Shown here piece after piece: positions 24,091-34,112 of a stretch of DNA of 64,000 nt (position 1 is its first letter; each line of letters opens with the position of its first letter). The DNA is taken from the NCBI RefSeq assembly GCF_023101765.2, contig NC_064215.1, forward strand, positions 930,001-994,000, given 5' to 3'. This DNA is from Spodoptera frugiperda. Lineage: Eukaryota > Arthropoda > Insecta > Lepidoptera > Noctuidae. Under the pieces are notes generated by a model that did no database searches, was not told the origin of the DNA, and saw nothing but the letters and a program-made list of their open reading frames with translations. The position numbers were made by a program, and so were the translations under genes.

Positions 24091-24454
24091 TTTTCTTGAT
24101 TATAATTTTTCATACAGCTCCGGCAGTCAATGATCTATCCATCTATTCTAGTTAGATACTATTTCAATGAAATCAAACTTTAAAAGATGTTCAGCAATCA
24201 ATATTAAAATTAACATTTTCAAGAATCTGAATTTCGAAGGTTTTTTTTGGAATTGTAATGTAATTTGTAATGTAATCCCACAACTGGGCAAACCCTTTCC
24301 AAGGGGATTGGACTAATTAAACACAATCGACTCGCCCACCTTCATCAAGCTGTTTCCCTAGGGGTATTAGCACGTAAACAAGGATTGTTTGGGTAACGTG
24401 TGTCTGCAGACCTGCAATTTAAAACCAATCATAATTATATCTTATCACTAGCTC

Positions 24455-24615
24455 ATGCCTGTGGCATTGCCTGTGTGGATTATGGACTTTGTGACGAATA
24501 AAATAGCCTAAGTCACTTCTTAGTACATACGCTACCTGTCAATAAAATTCCCGACAAAATCGGTTTAGCTATTTTAGAGATTAGCCAGAACACACAGACA
24601 GACAGACATAAAGAC
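24455..24615 (+). repeat. RTE-like tail, family G, diverged
   Basis: AATAAAATAGCCTAAGTCAC, TTCTTAGTACATACGCTACC and AGAGATTAGCCAGAACACAC with an ACAGACAGACAGAC run. Confidence 0.45.
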
Positions 24616-25149
24616 AAAAAATTTAACAAATGTTGTTTTGGTGTATGTATCTTGTGTATATTTCATATGACCAAGCAAGCAAATCCAGAAACGCTTAAGT
24701 AGCAAAATACAATATACTTACTTATACAAATATATATTATGTATCTTATCTTATCAATATAAGATACTTGTTACAAAGCTACCATCACACTTCCCTGCAC
24801 CACCCTGCGGTTTGCTGGTAGAGAAATGCCACTCGACATTAAACCCATCTTTGTTCCATCGTACATAAAGCGTTAATTAAATAAATAAACACATAATAGT
24901 ATGTTCATTATAGGTACAACGTGTCTACATGTAATATATAATTCAAGTATCGAAGCTTGCTCTATTGTTGTGGTACACACTCACACAATTAATGTAATCA
25001 AATCAAGTAGTAATTATTCAACGTATCGATAATGTAATTAATGCAAGTAGGACCTGATACAATCAACAATACTTGATACATTCATTGTCTATTGAGTTCT
25101 CTTATTATGGAATCGTGAAATGCATGAATAGTAATGTTTTTTATTAAAA

Positions 25150-25345
25150 AAAAACCTTGCCCCACACTAGGATTTTTTCCCGTGTCGTGGGTGCGTTTAA
25201 AAACATACAATATCACATGCACATGACACCCAGACCCGAAACAACAATTTGTGGATTGCAAAGAGTTGCTCCGTGCGGGAATCGAACCCGCTACACGTTG
25301 CATGGCAGCCAGTTGCCTAGCCACCGCGCCAACCGTGCAGTCAAA
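25150..25345 (-). repeat. SINE family A copy, full length
   Basis: On the minus strand it has an A box like TGGCGCGGTGG at the right edge (25322-25332), a B box in AGCGGGTTCGATTCCCGCAC, the body with GGTCTGGGTGTCATGTGCAT and the end AATCCTAGTGTGGGGCAAGG followed by an A-run (T-run on +). Confidence 0.85.
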
Positions 25346-25362
25346 AGATTTTTATAAAACGT

Positions 25363-25475
25363 ACCTCGATAAATGGACTACCCAAAACAAAAATAACTAT
25401 TCAATTTGGACCAGTAGTTTCGGAGATTAGCACGTGTAAATAAACATACGACTCTCTAGCTTTATTTGATAAGAA
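25363..25475 (+). repeat. RTE-like tail, family G
   Basis: CCTCGATAAATGGACTACCC, GGACCAGTAGTTTCGGAGAT, AAATAAACATACGACTCTCT, matching the end of 17112-17335. Confidence 0.5.
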
Positions 25476-25524
25476 ACCAAATAAAAAATAGAATATGTTT
25501 TTTAATTTATTAATTATTAAATAC

Positions 25525-25615
25525 AGCAACGCACTTGTAACTTTGGTGTCGCGGGTGTCCATTGCCGGCGCAGGTATCAGGTGACACATGCTCATTTGCA
25601 TAACCCATAAAAAAT
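25525..25615 (+). repeat. Family D tail copy
   Basis: GCAACGCACTTGTAACTTTG, TGTCGCGGGTGTCCATTGCC, ending CATAACCCATAAAAAA. Confidence 0.6.
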
Positions 25616-25619
25616 CGAC

Positions 25620-26439
25620 TAAGTAAACATAAAATAATACTAAATAGTCATCATTCCTGTTATCAACATTATACGCCGCGTCTCTCAAACCATTACCTCT
25701 GGGTACGAAGTTATGTGGCCACTAGTAAAGGACATTGTTCCCCCAACTATGCCGAACTCTGGACTGAAACAGGACATAAAGGCATCTTGTTTGTGTAACC
25801 TCTTGGTATTACAACTTGTCTATATGTTTGTGTCTAGCTGGCCAGAGCAGCCATTTTGGAAACAATAATATGAAAAGATCTGATGGTAGTGCAATAGGTA
25901 TTATTGTCATTTACAATGCAACGAATTCATTTGCAAAATGCTCGATGTCAAACTCTAATTTCTTATAAAGCATTAAAACAAAGTATAATAGTGAATTTTA
26001 GAATAAAAAGTCATTCAAAAAGTGAAGAACCTATCATTATAATGAAATTCAAAAGTGGAACGGATGAAGTAACCGATAATATTCAGTTTCCTGCAATAAT
26101 ATCGCCCGATATCAAGATCGTCTAAAATCGTTTGAATTTAAATCAACTGAATAATTTTCAGTCCACAGCACGCTATTTTCCATTGAAGTAGGAATAGTAT
26201 TGATCGTTTTCCAAATAGAAATCTCTGCCATTATCATTTCCATTTTATTTATAACCCTGTAACATCTCGTGAATTGGTGCGATCGGAATATATTCGAGGA
26301 TTAGTTGAACGACTCAGCCATAGATTCAAATACAATTGTCGGAAGACAAAACTTTAGTTTAATGGTTTTTAATAAAAGGTATGATACTTTAGAACTTGAA
26401 ATGAACGACTGCTATTAACGTTAATCTCTCTTGTTCCAG
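25620..26439. other. Sequence upstream of the first recognised exon
   Basis: If the lectin-like gene has an upstream exon, this is its intron. The last bases (TCTCTCTTGTTCCAG, ending 26439) make a good polypyrimidine acceptor. A frame open at 25904-26125 starts with TTG. Its first ATG is at 25916, and it has no recognisable domain. Confidence 0.5.
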
Positions 26440-27319
26440 ATTGTGCGATACGCCTAAGAAATGTCCGCGCGGGCCGCGTGCACTCGGGGCACGTGCCGCG
26501 CACGCACGGCTGCCGCGTGCTGGTGCCGGCGCCGGGCCCGCGCAGCGCCGTCCTCATCGAGCTCCACAAGCTCAACGTGCCCTGCTCCACTGGGTTCATC
26601 CGGTTCGCGCCCAACACCCCCACCCTGTGCGGCAAATTGGACCAAATACCGCTCCCCAACAGAAAGTTCCTCTACACCTCATCGTTCAAGAACCCCGCCA
26701 TAGAACTACACGGCCGGCCCACGTTCGCCGCGGTATACCGTCTAGTAGACCATTGCCATGATGTTCTACTTACGGGAAGAAACGGCTCGTTCGAAGTCGG
26801 CCCAACTGTCAAACTGTCATGCTCGTATGAGATCCACTTGCCGTACGGCAACCGTGTCGCTCTGCGGCTACAAATGGGCACAGGACCAATGGATGCGAAA
26901 GAAAACGACGTGTCCAATATTATACACGAAGACGTGCAGGCGTTGTGTAGAGGGATGGAGTTGAGTTTAGAAGACGGAGACTCTAAGTGGAAGCATTGTT
27001 CCCAGCCTGGTGACCCTTTGAGGAGTGTTCAGATTGTGTCTGAAGCAAACTCCGTGCGTTTGAATATTAGTATAACTGCTAAGAAGAATACGTCCGCCAT
27101 GTGGTTAAAAGTGTGGTGGATGGACAAAGCCATAGAGAACATCGTGGGGCACTGTGACTATGGGTGGGTGCTGTCTGGGGATTTTTGCATATCAGCAGTG
27201 CGAGAGGCAAAGAAGGCATGGAGACAAGCGGAGGCGGAGTGTGTGAGGCTGGGAGGGCACCTCGCCAGTGTGCTGAATGAGAGGCAACAGCAGATTATGG
27301 ACCAACTACTTATACATGC
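26440..27319 (+). CDS. CUB / C-type lectin multidomain protein, exon a (CUB, CUB-like, first part of lectin domain)
   Basis: This exon of 880 bases begins after a TTGTTCCAG acceptor and ends before GTAAGT. It enters with one base carried over and leaves with two. Numbering visible residues from Cys1 (codon at 26442), residues 1-106 look like a CUB domain (Cys1, Cys24, CSTGFIRFAP, TLCGKL, Cys105). Residues 110-232 look like a divergent second CUB (CSYEIHLPYGNRVALRL, then SVQIVSEANSVRLNI). From Cys238 a long-form C-type lectin-like domain begins (CDYGWVLSGDFCISAV, then AWRQAEAECVRLGGHLASV). N-glycosylation sequons lie at 114, 208 and 216. CUB and lectin domains act outside the cell, in binding proteins or carbohydrates. 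The real start codon is upstream: the in-frame GTG at 26478 is inside the first domain. The first 200 bases are strikingly GC-rich. Confidence 0.85.
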
Positions 27320-27413
27320 GTAAGTATTGTATCACCAGCGCCAGGGACAAGACATCCATCGCCATTTCTTTATTATTAGACCTACTTAGTGAATGTTGTC
27401 ACGTTGTCCACAG
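27320..27413 (+). other. Intron 1 of the lectin-like gene (94 bp)
   Basis: GTAAGTATTG opens it and TTGTCCACAG closes it. Joining across it gives the unbroken lectin sequence LLIHA-PGAGVDDVYWIGAT, which supports both sites. Confidence 0.85.
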
Positions 27414-27514
27414 TCCCGGTGCCGGAGTAGACGACGTGTACTGGATCGGTGCGACTGATGCCGTCCATGAAGGCGAATTCCGATGGTCGGATGGACTGCC
27501 CTTCTCTTATGCGC
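27414..27514 (+). CDS. CUB / C-type lectin protein, exon b (middle of lectin domain)
   Basis: This 101-base exon codes for residues 293-326, with VYWIGATD (the conserved W-I-G core of C-type lectin folds), FRWSDGLPFSYA and one base of the next codon. The acceptor is CACAG, ending at 27413, and the donor is GTGAGT. Joined to the next recognised exon it reads FSYAHWFPGWRKHSGQPND, the normal run into the calcium-site loop, so no exon appears to be missing in the 13-kb intron. Confidence 0.88.
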
Positions 27515-27601
27515 GTGAGTTTTTACGCTTATTGATATTTTATTCTTGTTTTCGACTATTCTTCTTTACATATAGTCACGTAACGAGGAATATTAGATCT
27601 T

Positions 27602-27670
27602 CAAAGTCAACATCAAAGCATTTATTAAAATTTAATCCTAAATTAGGCACTTTTGAAACGTCAAATACAT
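27602..27670. repeat. Dispersed repeat, family C fragment
   Basis: AAAGTCAACATCAAAGCATT and TTAGGCACTTTTGAAACGTC match 7840-7895. Confidence 0.5.
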
Positions 27671-27781
27671 ATGTCACGTCACGTTAAAAATGTCTTATGT
27701 CACTTCAGATACAGTGCAAAGAGAAGAGAGTAAAAAAATATTCAACACACCGAAGTTTAGTTATTACCTAATTCAAACCAC

Positions 27782-28317
27782 TTTTTTTTTTTTTTTTTGA
27801 GGGGGAAAATCATCCAATGACTTTTTCCGCCTTGGGCGAGGCGAGAAGGAGTGTCAGACTCTTACTGACTAAAAACCACCCCGTTCCTTCTCCTGCTTTT
27901 CGAGCCGGAGCCCCGGTAAACCCGCTAGGTAGTCCGCAGCTCCGGATCAGGCATCAGCCCTGCTGGGCCCCATCTGTGGTGGTCTGATGGCTCTTTGAGG
28001 CGCGCGCGGAACGCTACGCGCCGCACGCACTGGTCTGGTTCTGTTCGGGCGGTGAGCTACCCTTGCTCGCCGTCCGCAGGCCCGCACTTACGGTGGCCGG
28101 AGATCGTCTCGCGATCCCCGACGCCCGGAGTGTCTCTCGCGACGGCTGGGGCGTGAGGAGGTTTGTTCTCTCACGCGCCCCGCCTCCTCCTTAGCTAGCA
28201 TGACTGCTTCGCAGAAGGAGGAGACGGCATCCCAGTCCCTCTCGCTCCGCACCATGGCCTGAACCAGTGCCGGGCGCGAGAGGTCGCCGTCGCCGACCAC
28301 ATCCCTGAGGATAATTC
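27782..28317 (-). mobile_element. 3' end of an R1-clade-like non-LTR retrotransposon (family R source)
   Basis: A minus-strand insertion whose poly(A) tail shows as the T-run at 27782-27799. Its 3' UTR corresponds to the short family R copies across the window. The remaining coding end (minus strand, 28300 down to 28088) includes RPALVQAMVRSERDWDAVSS and FCEAVMLAKEEAGR, the kind of sequence found at the C-terminus of ORF2 in R1-clade elements. The rest of ORF2, including the endonuclease and reverse transcriptase, is missing by 5' truncation. It sits in intron 2 of the lectin-like gene, antisense to it, and its GC content is far above that of its surroundings. Confidence 0.65.
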
Positions 28318-28805
28318 AAACCACTAGATGTCCATTTAGACATCAACATCCTATCTTCACGTGTTACATATACCTAGCAAATTGAAAAAGATCTAAATAT
28401 TAATACTCAATACTCAATACTTTATTAGTTTCCACGTGTAAGGCTTAGGTGGTAAACTTTAATAGGACAGAATGTGGACCCTGTCAGGCACAACAATACA
28501 ATATTTTTTGTTTTATAAAAAAAAATGATTTTACCATTCACTCATAACACTCACAACAGTGGTTCCATGATAAAGAGTCGGTATGGTCAACAAGTAGCGT
28601 GTTAGTTCGAAAGTATTGAGTGCTAGACGCAAGGGCACTCGGCGCGAGGGTTGTCGTGCCTCGAGTGGCTCTGGCTTAGCGACGCGAATGTGACATGGGG
28701 AACAATTGTGGGACTTTATATGATTGAGACAACCCTAACTTTGTTTGTCTTTTAGTGCAGTATAAGTTTAAAATGTGACTGCTTTGATTAAATTAAGAAA
28801 ACGGT
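28318..28805. other. Intronic stretch
   Basis: No exon recognised. 28415-28440 has a short ATACTCAATACTCAATACTT repeat. Confidence 0.4.
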
Positions 28806-28808
28806 TAT

Positions 28809-29025
28809 TAAGACTGCACGGTTGGCGCGGTGGCTGGGCAACTGGCTGCCGTGCAACGTGTAGCGGGTTCGATTACCGCACGGAGCAACTCTTTGTGTGA
28901 TCCACAAATTGTTGTTACGGGTCTGGGTGTCATGTGTATGTGAATTTGTATGTTTGTAAACGTACCCACGCCACAGGAGAAAATCCTAATGTGGGGCAAT
29001 GTTTTCATTTAAATAAAAAAAAAAA
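28809..29025 (+). repeat. SINE family A copy, full length (reference copy)
   Basis: A tRNA-derived SINE. The head has an RNA polymerase III A box (TGGCGCGGTGG, 28823-28833) and B box (GGTTCGATTAC, 28865-28875). It is followed by a unique body (GAGCAACTCTTTGTGTGATC, CACAAATTGTTG, GGGTCTGGGTGTCATGTGTA), then AATCCTAATGTGGGGCAATG and an A-rich tail. Copies occur on both strands through the window. The short minus-strand frame over it is not a gene. Confidence 0.88.
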
Positions 29026-29032
29026 TAGTTTG

Positions 29033-29145
29033 GTCGCGCACTTGTAACTCCTTTAGTATTGTAGATGTCTATAGGCAGTGCGCCTGCGACCTCTTATCAT
29101 CAGTTGATCCGACTGCACATTTGCTCTCATATTTTTTTTATTTTA
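29033..29145 (+). repeat. Family D tail copy, diverged
   Basis: GCGCACTTGTAACTCCTTTA and ATCAGTTGATCCGACTGCAC directly follow the SINE. Confidence 0.5.
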
Positions 29146-29870
29146 TTACAAATTTTATTCCTTGGTTAAAAGCTTAACTGAATTAACAAGACTTTGATCT
29201 TTAGCAATTATAAAAAAAAACCAGACAATCGTCTCTTTTAACATTCACGTACCCATAAATGCCTTCAAGATACTACTGCGAATAAAAACTAAAAAAGTAT
29301 GTAACAAGCCATATCGTAAAAATCACTCACCGTAAAAAAACTATTGAAAATTTTGCTTTCAAGTCTTGGCAAACTGTATTAAATTGGTTTTTGAGAAGAA
29401 AAAATAATATTGTGCTTTATAGGGTTAAGTGCCAAACGTGTTGAGTTAGGATGCCTAGACAGCGTGACGACAAACTAGCTCAGTACATATTTTCAACCCT
29501 TTTGTTTTGGAATAAAGTCGTAAATCGAATGGTAGTTTAGGGTAGCTTGATGTGCTGGTACCAACATATTTGAGAATGTAACGTGAATGTGTTACTTTAA
29601 CATAGTCTTGTTGAAATGTCTTGTTATTCGAATGACGTCGGTCGAAGAGCCTCGAGCTTGATTCTTAAGCCGAACTAAACGTTTTCAGTTTTAAAAGGTC
29701 TCCTATTAGGTACATCAAAGGCCTCTGAAACGGAGAAAGTTTGATTATTAATCACCACGCTTGCTAAATACGGGTTGGTGATTTCAAACATATAATTTGA
29801 AATTACATGCCCAGGTTACCTCACGATATTTTCCTTTGACGATATCCCGATCAGTATATCGTCGACATTG
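29146..29870. other. Intronic stretch
   Basis: No exon recognised. GGGTAGCTTGATGTGCTG at about 29539 also occurs in the 6.3-kb tandem repeat and, close to it, near 52170. Confidence 0.4.
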
Positions 29871-29874
29871 CGCA

Positions 29875-29955
29875 TCCGCGCACGCTGCTCATGATGAAGA
29901 GTCCTTATGTGACTCGAAACTAGTAGAGCATTTCTCAATATTTTTAACTTTTTTT
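29875..29955. repeat. Foldback-related repeat, family H
   Basis: It is the reverse complement of 5790-5895 in its main words: GCGCACGCTGCTCATGATGA and CTCGAAACTAGTAGAGCATT. Confidence 0.55.
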
Positions 29956-30177
29956 AGTTAATGTAAAATGGCTTGCGATATTATTATTATAAAAATATGT
30001 ATAAAATAAATTAATAGGTACACATATTTTATCAGACTTCGTAAATATAAATGGCATATTTTAAAATGAACTATGAATGAATGATTGAAACGAGGAACGG
30101 ATATTACTCTGACATATGGGCAGTTGTTGTGTAATGTAGCATAATATTCATTTACTATTTAATCGAAAATGTCACTT

Positions 30178-31808
30178 TTTTTTTTTTTTTTTACATTTGA
30201 TGGGTCGACGTTTGACCGCTATCTCACCTGATGGTAAGTGATGATGCGGCCTACGGTGGAGCACGTCTGCCCATAAGCAACCTATTCACTCGGGTCTTGA
30301 AGACACCCAGGTTATACCCATCAGGAAACACAGACTCCGGCAAGGAGTTCCACTCCCTAGCAGTTCGCACAAGGAAGCTTGAAGCGAAGCGCTTCGTGCG
30401 AGTGGGTGGGATATCTACCATGAAGCGGTGACGCCTCGCCGATTGTCTTGTGGTTCGATGATGAAAAGGACTAGGAGGAATCAAGTTGTGCAATTCCCCC
30501 GCACACTCTCCGAAATGTATCCGGTAAAAAACGGAAAGGCTTGCGACCTTGCGCCTGTGTTCAAGGCTTTGAAGCCGGGCCTCCACAAGCGCATCATCGT
30601 TGATGAGCTTCTTGGCACGCCTTTCAATGTGTTCGAGCGCATCTAGCTGGTATTTGGCCGAGCCGTCCCAAAGGTGAGAACAGTACTCCATACATGACCG
30701 AACCTGCGCTTGGTACAGGCTCAGCAGTTGTTTCGGTGTGAAGTACCGTCTCACCTTCGAGAGGATACCCAGCTTCCTACCAGCCAGATGCGCCTTCGAC
30801 TCTATATAAGAGCCGAAGTTTAGCGTTGGCGATAGAGTTACGCCCAGAAGCTCTAGATGATCCGATGTTGGAACGGATACATTTCGGAAAGTAGGAGCCA
30901 GCGGAAATTGACTCCGTTTGGCAGAGAATAGACACGCCTGGGTTTTGGTAGCGTTGAACTTGACCAAGTTGGCGTCACCCCAATCGGAGACCGCCTTCAA
31001 GGACGAGTTCAACCGTTCGACCATGGATTCTCTTAGAGACTGGATCTGTGTTCCGCTAGTCCGCGCATCGGACACATACCTTTCAACAACTGTGCTGTCA
31101 TCTGCATACCCAAAGATACCGGGCTTAAGCAGGTCGTTGATGTGCAGCAAAAAGAGCGTTGCTGAAAGTACTGACCCCTGAGGGACTCCGGCGTTGATAC
31201 CAAATTGGTCAGACGAGCAGCCATCGATGACTACTCGAATTGACCGATCCCTCAGGAAGTCTGCAATCCATCTGCACAGATCAGCGGGAAGTCCATATGC
31301 AGGAAGCTTGCCGATAAGGCTGTCGTGCCAAACCCTGTCAAAGGCCTTCGATATATCGAGTGAGACCGCTATTGCCTCCCCGTGCTTCTCTATGGCCTCG
31401 CTCCAAATGTGGGTGGCATACGCAAGAAGGTCCCCAGTGGATCGGTTGCGGCGAAACCCATACTGCTGATCGCTGAGGAGGTCGTTACCTTCAAGGTATG
31501 CCAGGAGCCTGTTGTTAAGTACACGTTCCATACTCTTACAGAGTATGGACGTGACTGAGATTGGTCGGTAATTGTTAGGGTCGGCACGACTACCTTTTTT
31601 GGGCACAGGCTGCACGTTGGCCAGCTTCCATGCAACCGGCACTTGACCAGTCTCCAAGGAAAGTCGAAACAGGCGTGTCAGGATTGGAGACAACTCAGGC
31701 GCACAGGTTTTTAAAACCACGGCCGGGATTCCGTCGGGGCCACTGGCCTTGTTCACGTCGAGATTACGCAACGTCTTATACACCTCCTTCTGTCGGATGC
31801 ACCACACA
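30178..31808 (-). mobile_element. 5'-truncated LINE with open reverse transcriptase frame
   Basis: This minus-strand non-LTR retrotransposon ends in a poly(A) tail, seen as the T-run at 30178-30192. It keeps a frame of 518 codons with no stop. The 5' end is cut at about 31800, so the endonuclease half is missing. Only about 60 bases of 3' UTR lie between the stop (30251) and the tail. Related tails are at 19495 and 23361. The sequences next to the two ends (ATGTCACTT before the T-run, AGATCACTT after 31808) are similar and may be a target-site duplication. Confidence 0.88.
30251..31807 (-). CDS. LINE reverse transcriptase (partial ORF2)
   Basis: The frame codes for the reverse transcriptase and C-terminal region of a jockey/CR1-type LINE. 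It starts inside the domain with NLDVNKASGPDGIPAVVLK. Then come the NNYRPISVTS segment, QYGFRRNRST, SLDISKAFDRVWH (first catalytic Asp), GINAGVPQGSVLS and FGYADDSTVV (catalytic YADD). The later part has the MEYCSHLWDG and ERRAKKLIND blocks typical of this group. The protein copies element RNA into DNA at a nicked target. No ATG belongs to the frame's start, because the 5' part is missing. With no stops or frameshifts, the insertion looks young, but it cannot move by itself without the endonuclease. It lies antisense inside intron 2 of the lectin-like gene. Confidence 0.88.
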   Translation of the reverse strand: MWCIRQKEVYKTLRNLDVNKASGPDGIPAVVLKTCAPELSPILTRLFRLSLETGQVPVAWKLANVQPVPKKGSRADPNNYRPISVTSILCKSMERVLNNRLLAYLEGNDLLSDQQYGFRRNRSTGDLLAYATHIWSEAIEKHGEAIAVSLDISKAFDRVWHDSLIGKLPAYGLPADLCRWIADFLRDRSIRVVIDGCSSDQFGINAGVPQGSVLSATLFLLHINDLLKPGIFGYADDSTVVERYVSDARTSGTQIQSLRESMVERLNSSLKAVSDWGDANLVKFNATKTQACLFSAKRSQFPLAPTFRNVSVPTSDHLELLGVTLSPTLNFGSYIESKAHLAGRKLGILSKVRRYFTPKQLLSLYQAQVRSCMEYCSHLWDGSAKYQLDALEHIERRAKKLINDDALVEARLQSLEHRRKVASLSVFYRIHFGECAGELHNLIPPSPFHHRTTRQSARRHRFMVDIPPTRTKRFASSFLVRTAREWNSLPESVFPDGYNLGVFKTRVNRLLMGRRAPP

Positions 31809-31867
31809 GATCACTTAATGCACCTTCCAATACTTTTTACAACTTTTTATTTAACTTGCAATGTATG

Positions 31868-31897
31868 TATGCATGTGTGTGTGTGGGTGTGTGTGGG

Positions 31898-31932
<35 letters not shown>
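31868..31932. repeat. (GT)n microsatellite
   Basis: A nearly pure GT run with a few GG interruptions at its start, next to the LINE's 5' truncation point. Confidence 0.9.
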
Positions 31933-31933
<1 letters not shown>

Positions 31934-31934
31934 G

Positions 31935-33384
31935 TGGAATCTTGCAACAAAAGCAAATATCTGCAACCAATTGAGCTGTAATTTTATATACACGTTCAGT
32001 TTGACCCTAAATGCATAAAGTTTGTATTTTAAAAGTAGTTTTAATAACCCATAATAAGGCCTTATCCTATCTACCATACCCTAATATCAAAGCATAGTTG
32101 GTAAACTAGCCTTTTAATTGATGTACAAGTCTGCCTACCGTTTTTTAAAAACAGCAGCCGTAAAGACAAATTTCCAAAATTTGTATTCAATAGTTTTTGT
32201 AACACAAAAATGATTTTATTCATATACTTTTTTCTCTCTTTTACAATTAAACGTAACGTTAGCGCCGCCGTACGTTTTGTTTTTCCTCTGAGCCCGCATC
32301 TGCATAGAAATCGAATTTTAAATTCCTGCTATTTTAGCCAATGTCCACACTGATACTGCGCTTGATAGTGTAAAGAGTAAGGCTGTGTAATTTTATAGGA
32401 AATTGTGGAGGATAACTTTGAAGATTAACTAGAATTTTATTTAAAGTAAAATAAAAACTATTGGAGACTACAATGGAGAATGTTCACGTTTTTAGACATG
32501 TGATCGATGTAACGAATTGATCTGTGTACTTAGTTTTATCGTACAATCAGAACTGACCAAATTATATGTGTTGAGAACTTAAATTTCTCATACAAAATCA
32601 ACGTTGTACTATGACCTCATAGTACAACGTCCCGCATATTGTTTATTTTTAATATAGTTAAATATAGTAAGTAGTAGGTTATAGCCTAATAATATTTCAA
32701 AACTATTTAAATATACAAATGCGTAAGTAATTTCTTAATTAATGTAATACTAAGATTTTCTGTAAAATCTGTAACGAAACTGAATTGTGTAAATGTGTTC
32801 GTTGTTGGCTTACATCCCAAAGTTTAGTCAGAGGGCTATTTTTAGTATTTTTAATTAGACAAGAAAATAGGACAATTTATCTAGCCGAAGTTAGTTGCTT
32901 GTTCCTAAATAAATAATGAAATTGGACCACAGAAATGATTGTCAAAGCAAAATGGCCGTCAAATTACAATCACAGTGAAATTTCGCAGTGGAAGGGTTTA
33001 ATTTGCGTCAGAAGCATAAAGTAAAGGCGAGTGATTGGACAGAAACGACTGTGGTCAACTGTGCCCGGTGCCTGCTCAAATGTATTCAGATTAGTTGAGG
33101 GTTAAAAGGAATGGTCAGCCAGTATTTATTAGCTATTCTCTACTTGACTACTCAATTGAATTGGAATTAAAAATACGACGCCATTGATAACGTTTAGTTA
33201 GATCAAAAGGAAGGTTACATTTTACTACGATGGCTTCTGTTTATGTTGTTTTTTTGGTTTTATAACAAGTTCATCAGTAACAAAATGGAAGAAAAGTACT
33301 GCCTTAAAGCACACGCAGACAGCTGTTCAATATCACATTATTTAGGAACTAACATAAGAGACACTTCTTCTTTCTAAATCAATG
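31935..33384. other. Intronic stretch
   Basis: No exon recognised. A perfect hairpin lies at 32601-32630 (ACGTTGTACTATGA, loop CC, TCATAGTACAACGT). Confidence 0.45.
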
Positions 33385-33585
33385 TATAATAATTTATTAT
33401 TATATTATCGGCTTACTCACGTAACATGATACACAGCGCCGCGACTGCCGCGTAATGCTGCTCATGTATATGACCCTCCAGCATGGATTGAAACTAATGG
33501 AGTTCCTCGTCAAACAATTACGTAAGTGAAGCCGATAACATAGTAATTTAATTTAGTATGTCTTACGAAAATTATAATAAAATTA
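33385..33585. mobile_element. Foldback MITE, family F
   Basis: The left arm starts TTATTATATTATCGGCTTAC. The right arm carries GAAACTAATGGAGTTCCTCG and GAAGCCGATAACATAGTAAT, then TATGTCTTACGAAAATTATA. The centre is shortened compared with the copy at 48585. Confidence 0.75.
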
Positions 33586-33939
33586 CATTGTAGCATAGCA
33601 AGTATACCTTAAGTATATGTGTATATCTGAAATATATATTGAATAAATAATTAACTTTACAGAAAGAAGAGAACAAAGTAAGTATTCAAAAACTTTGTAA
33701 ACAACATGCATTTTACACGCGTTTACGAAACCAGTTCACAAAGTATATTAAGTTTCAGAAAAGTTGGTTTCTCTAGGAAACACGTTGCCATTACCAAGTT
33801 TTTAACTAATGGCAACCGAAACTAAGTTTGTTAATAAAATAGTGACCACTATATTAAGACTTGCATTAAAAATACCGGCTAGAACTACAGACTCTTTGTT
33901 GGTGAAATTGCGATTGCCAAAATACATAATAATGATAAA

Positions 33940-34112
33940 CTAGCTTCTGTCATAGGCTTCGCGTTCCCGTAGGATAAAAAGTAGTCTATGTGTTATTCCA
34001 GACCATAACCTACCCTTGTTCTAAATTTCATCCCGATCCCTTTAGCTGTTTTGACGTGAAGGAGTAATAAACAAACATACAAACTTTCGCATTTATAATA
34101 TCAGTAGGATAT
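33940..34112 (+). repeat. RTE-like tail, family G (best copy)
   Basis: It reads CTAGCTTCTGTCATAGGCTT, AAAAAGTAGTCTATGTGTTA, TTCCAGACCATAACCTACCC, CTAAATTTCATCCCGATCCC, AACAAACATACAAACTTTCG, and ends ATTTATAATATCAGTAGGAT. Confidence 0.6.

Noticed and set aside
25904..26125. 73-codon frame just before the first recognised exon
   Set aside because: It starts with TTG, ends in a stop before the acceptor, and its frame is not joined to the exon. I see no domain, though a short upstream exon cannot be excluded.
26478..26480. GTG as the start codon of the lectin-like protein
   Set aside because: The CUB sequence continues upstream in the same frame to Cys at 26442 and to a good acceptor at 26439, so the true start is in an earlier exon.
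31847..32077. Open frames on both strands over the GT repeat
   Set aside because: They are microsatellite translations (Thr-His or Cys-Val repeats).
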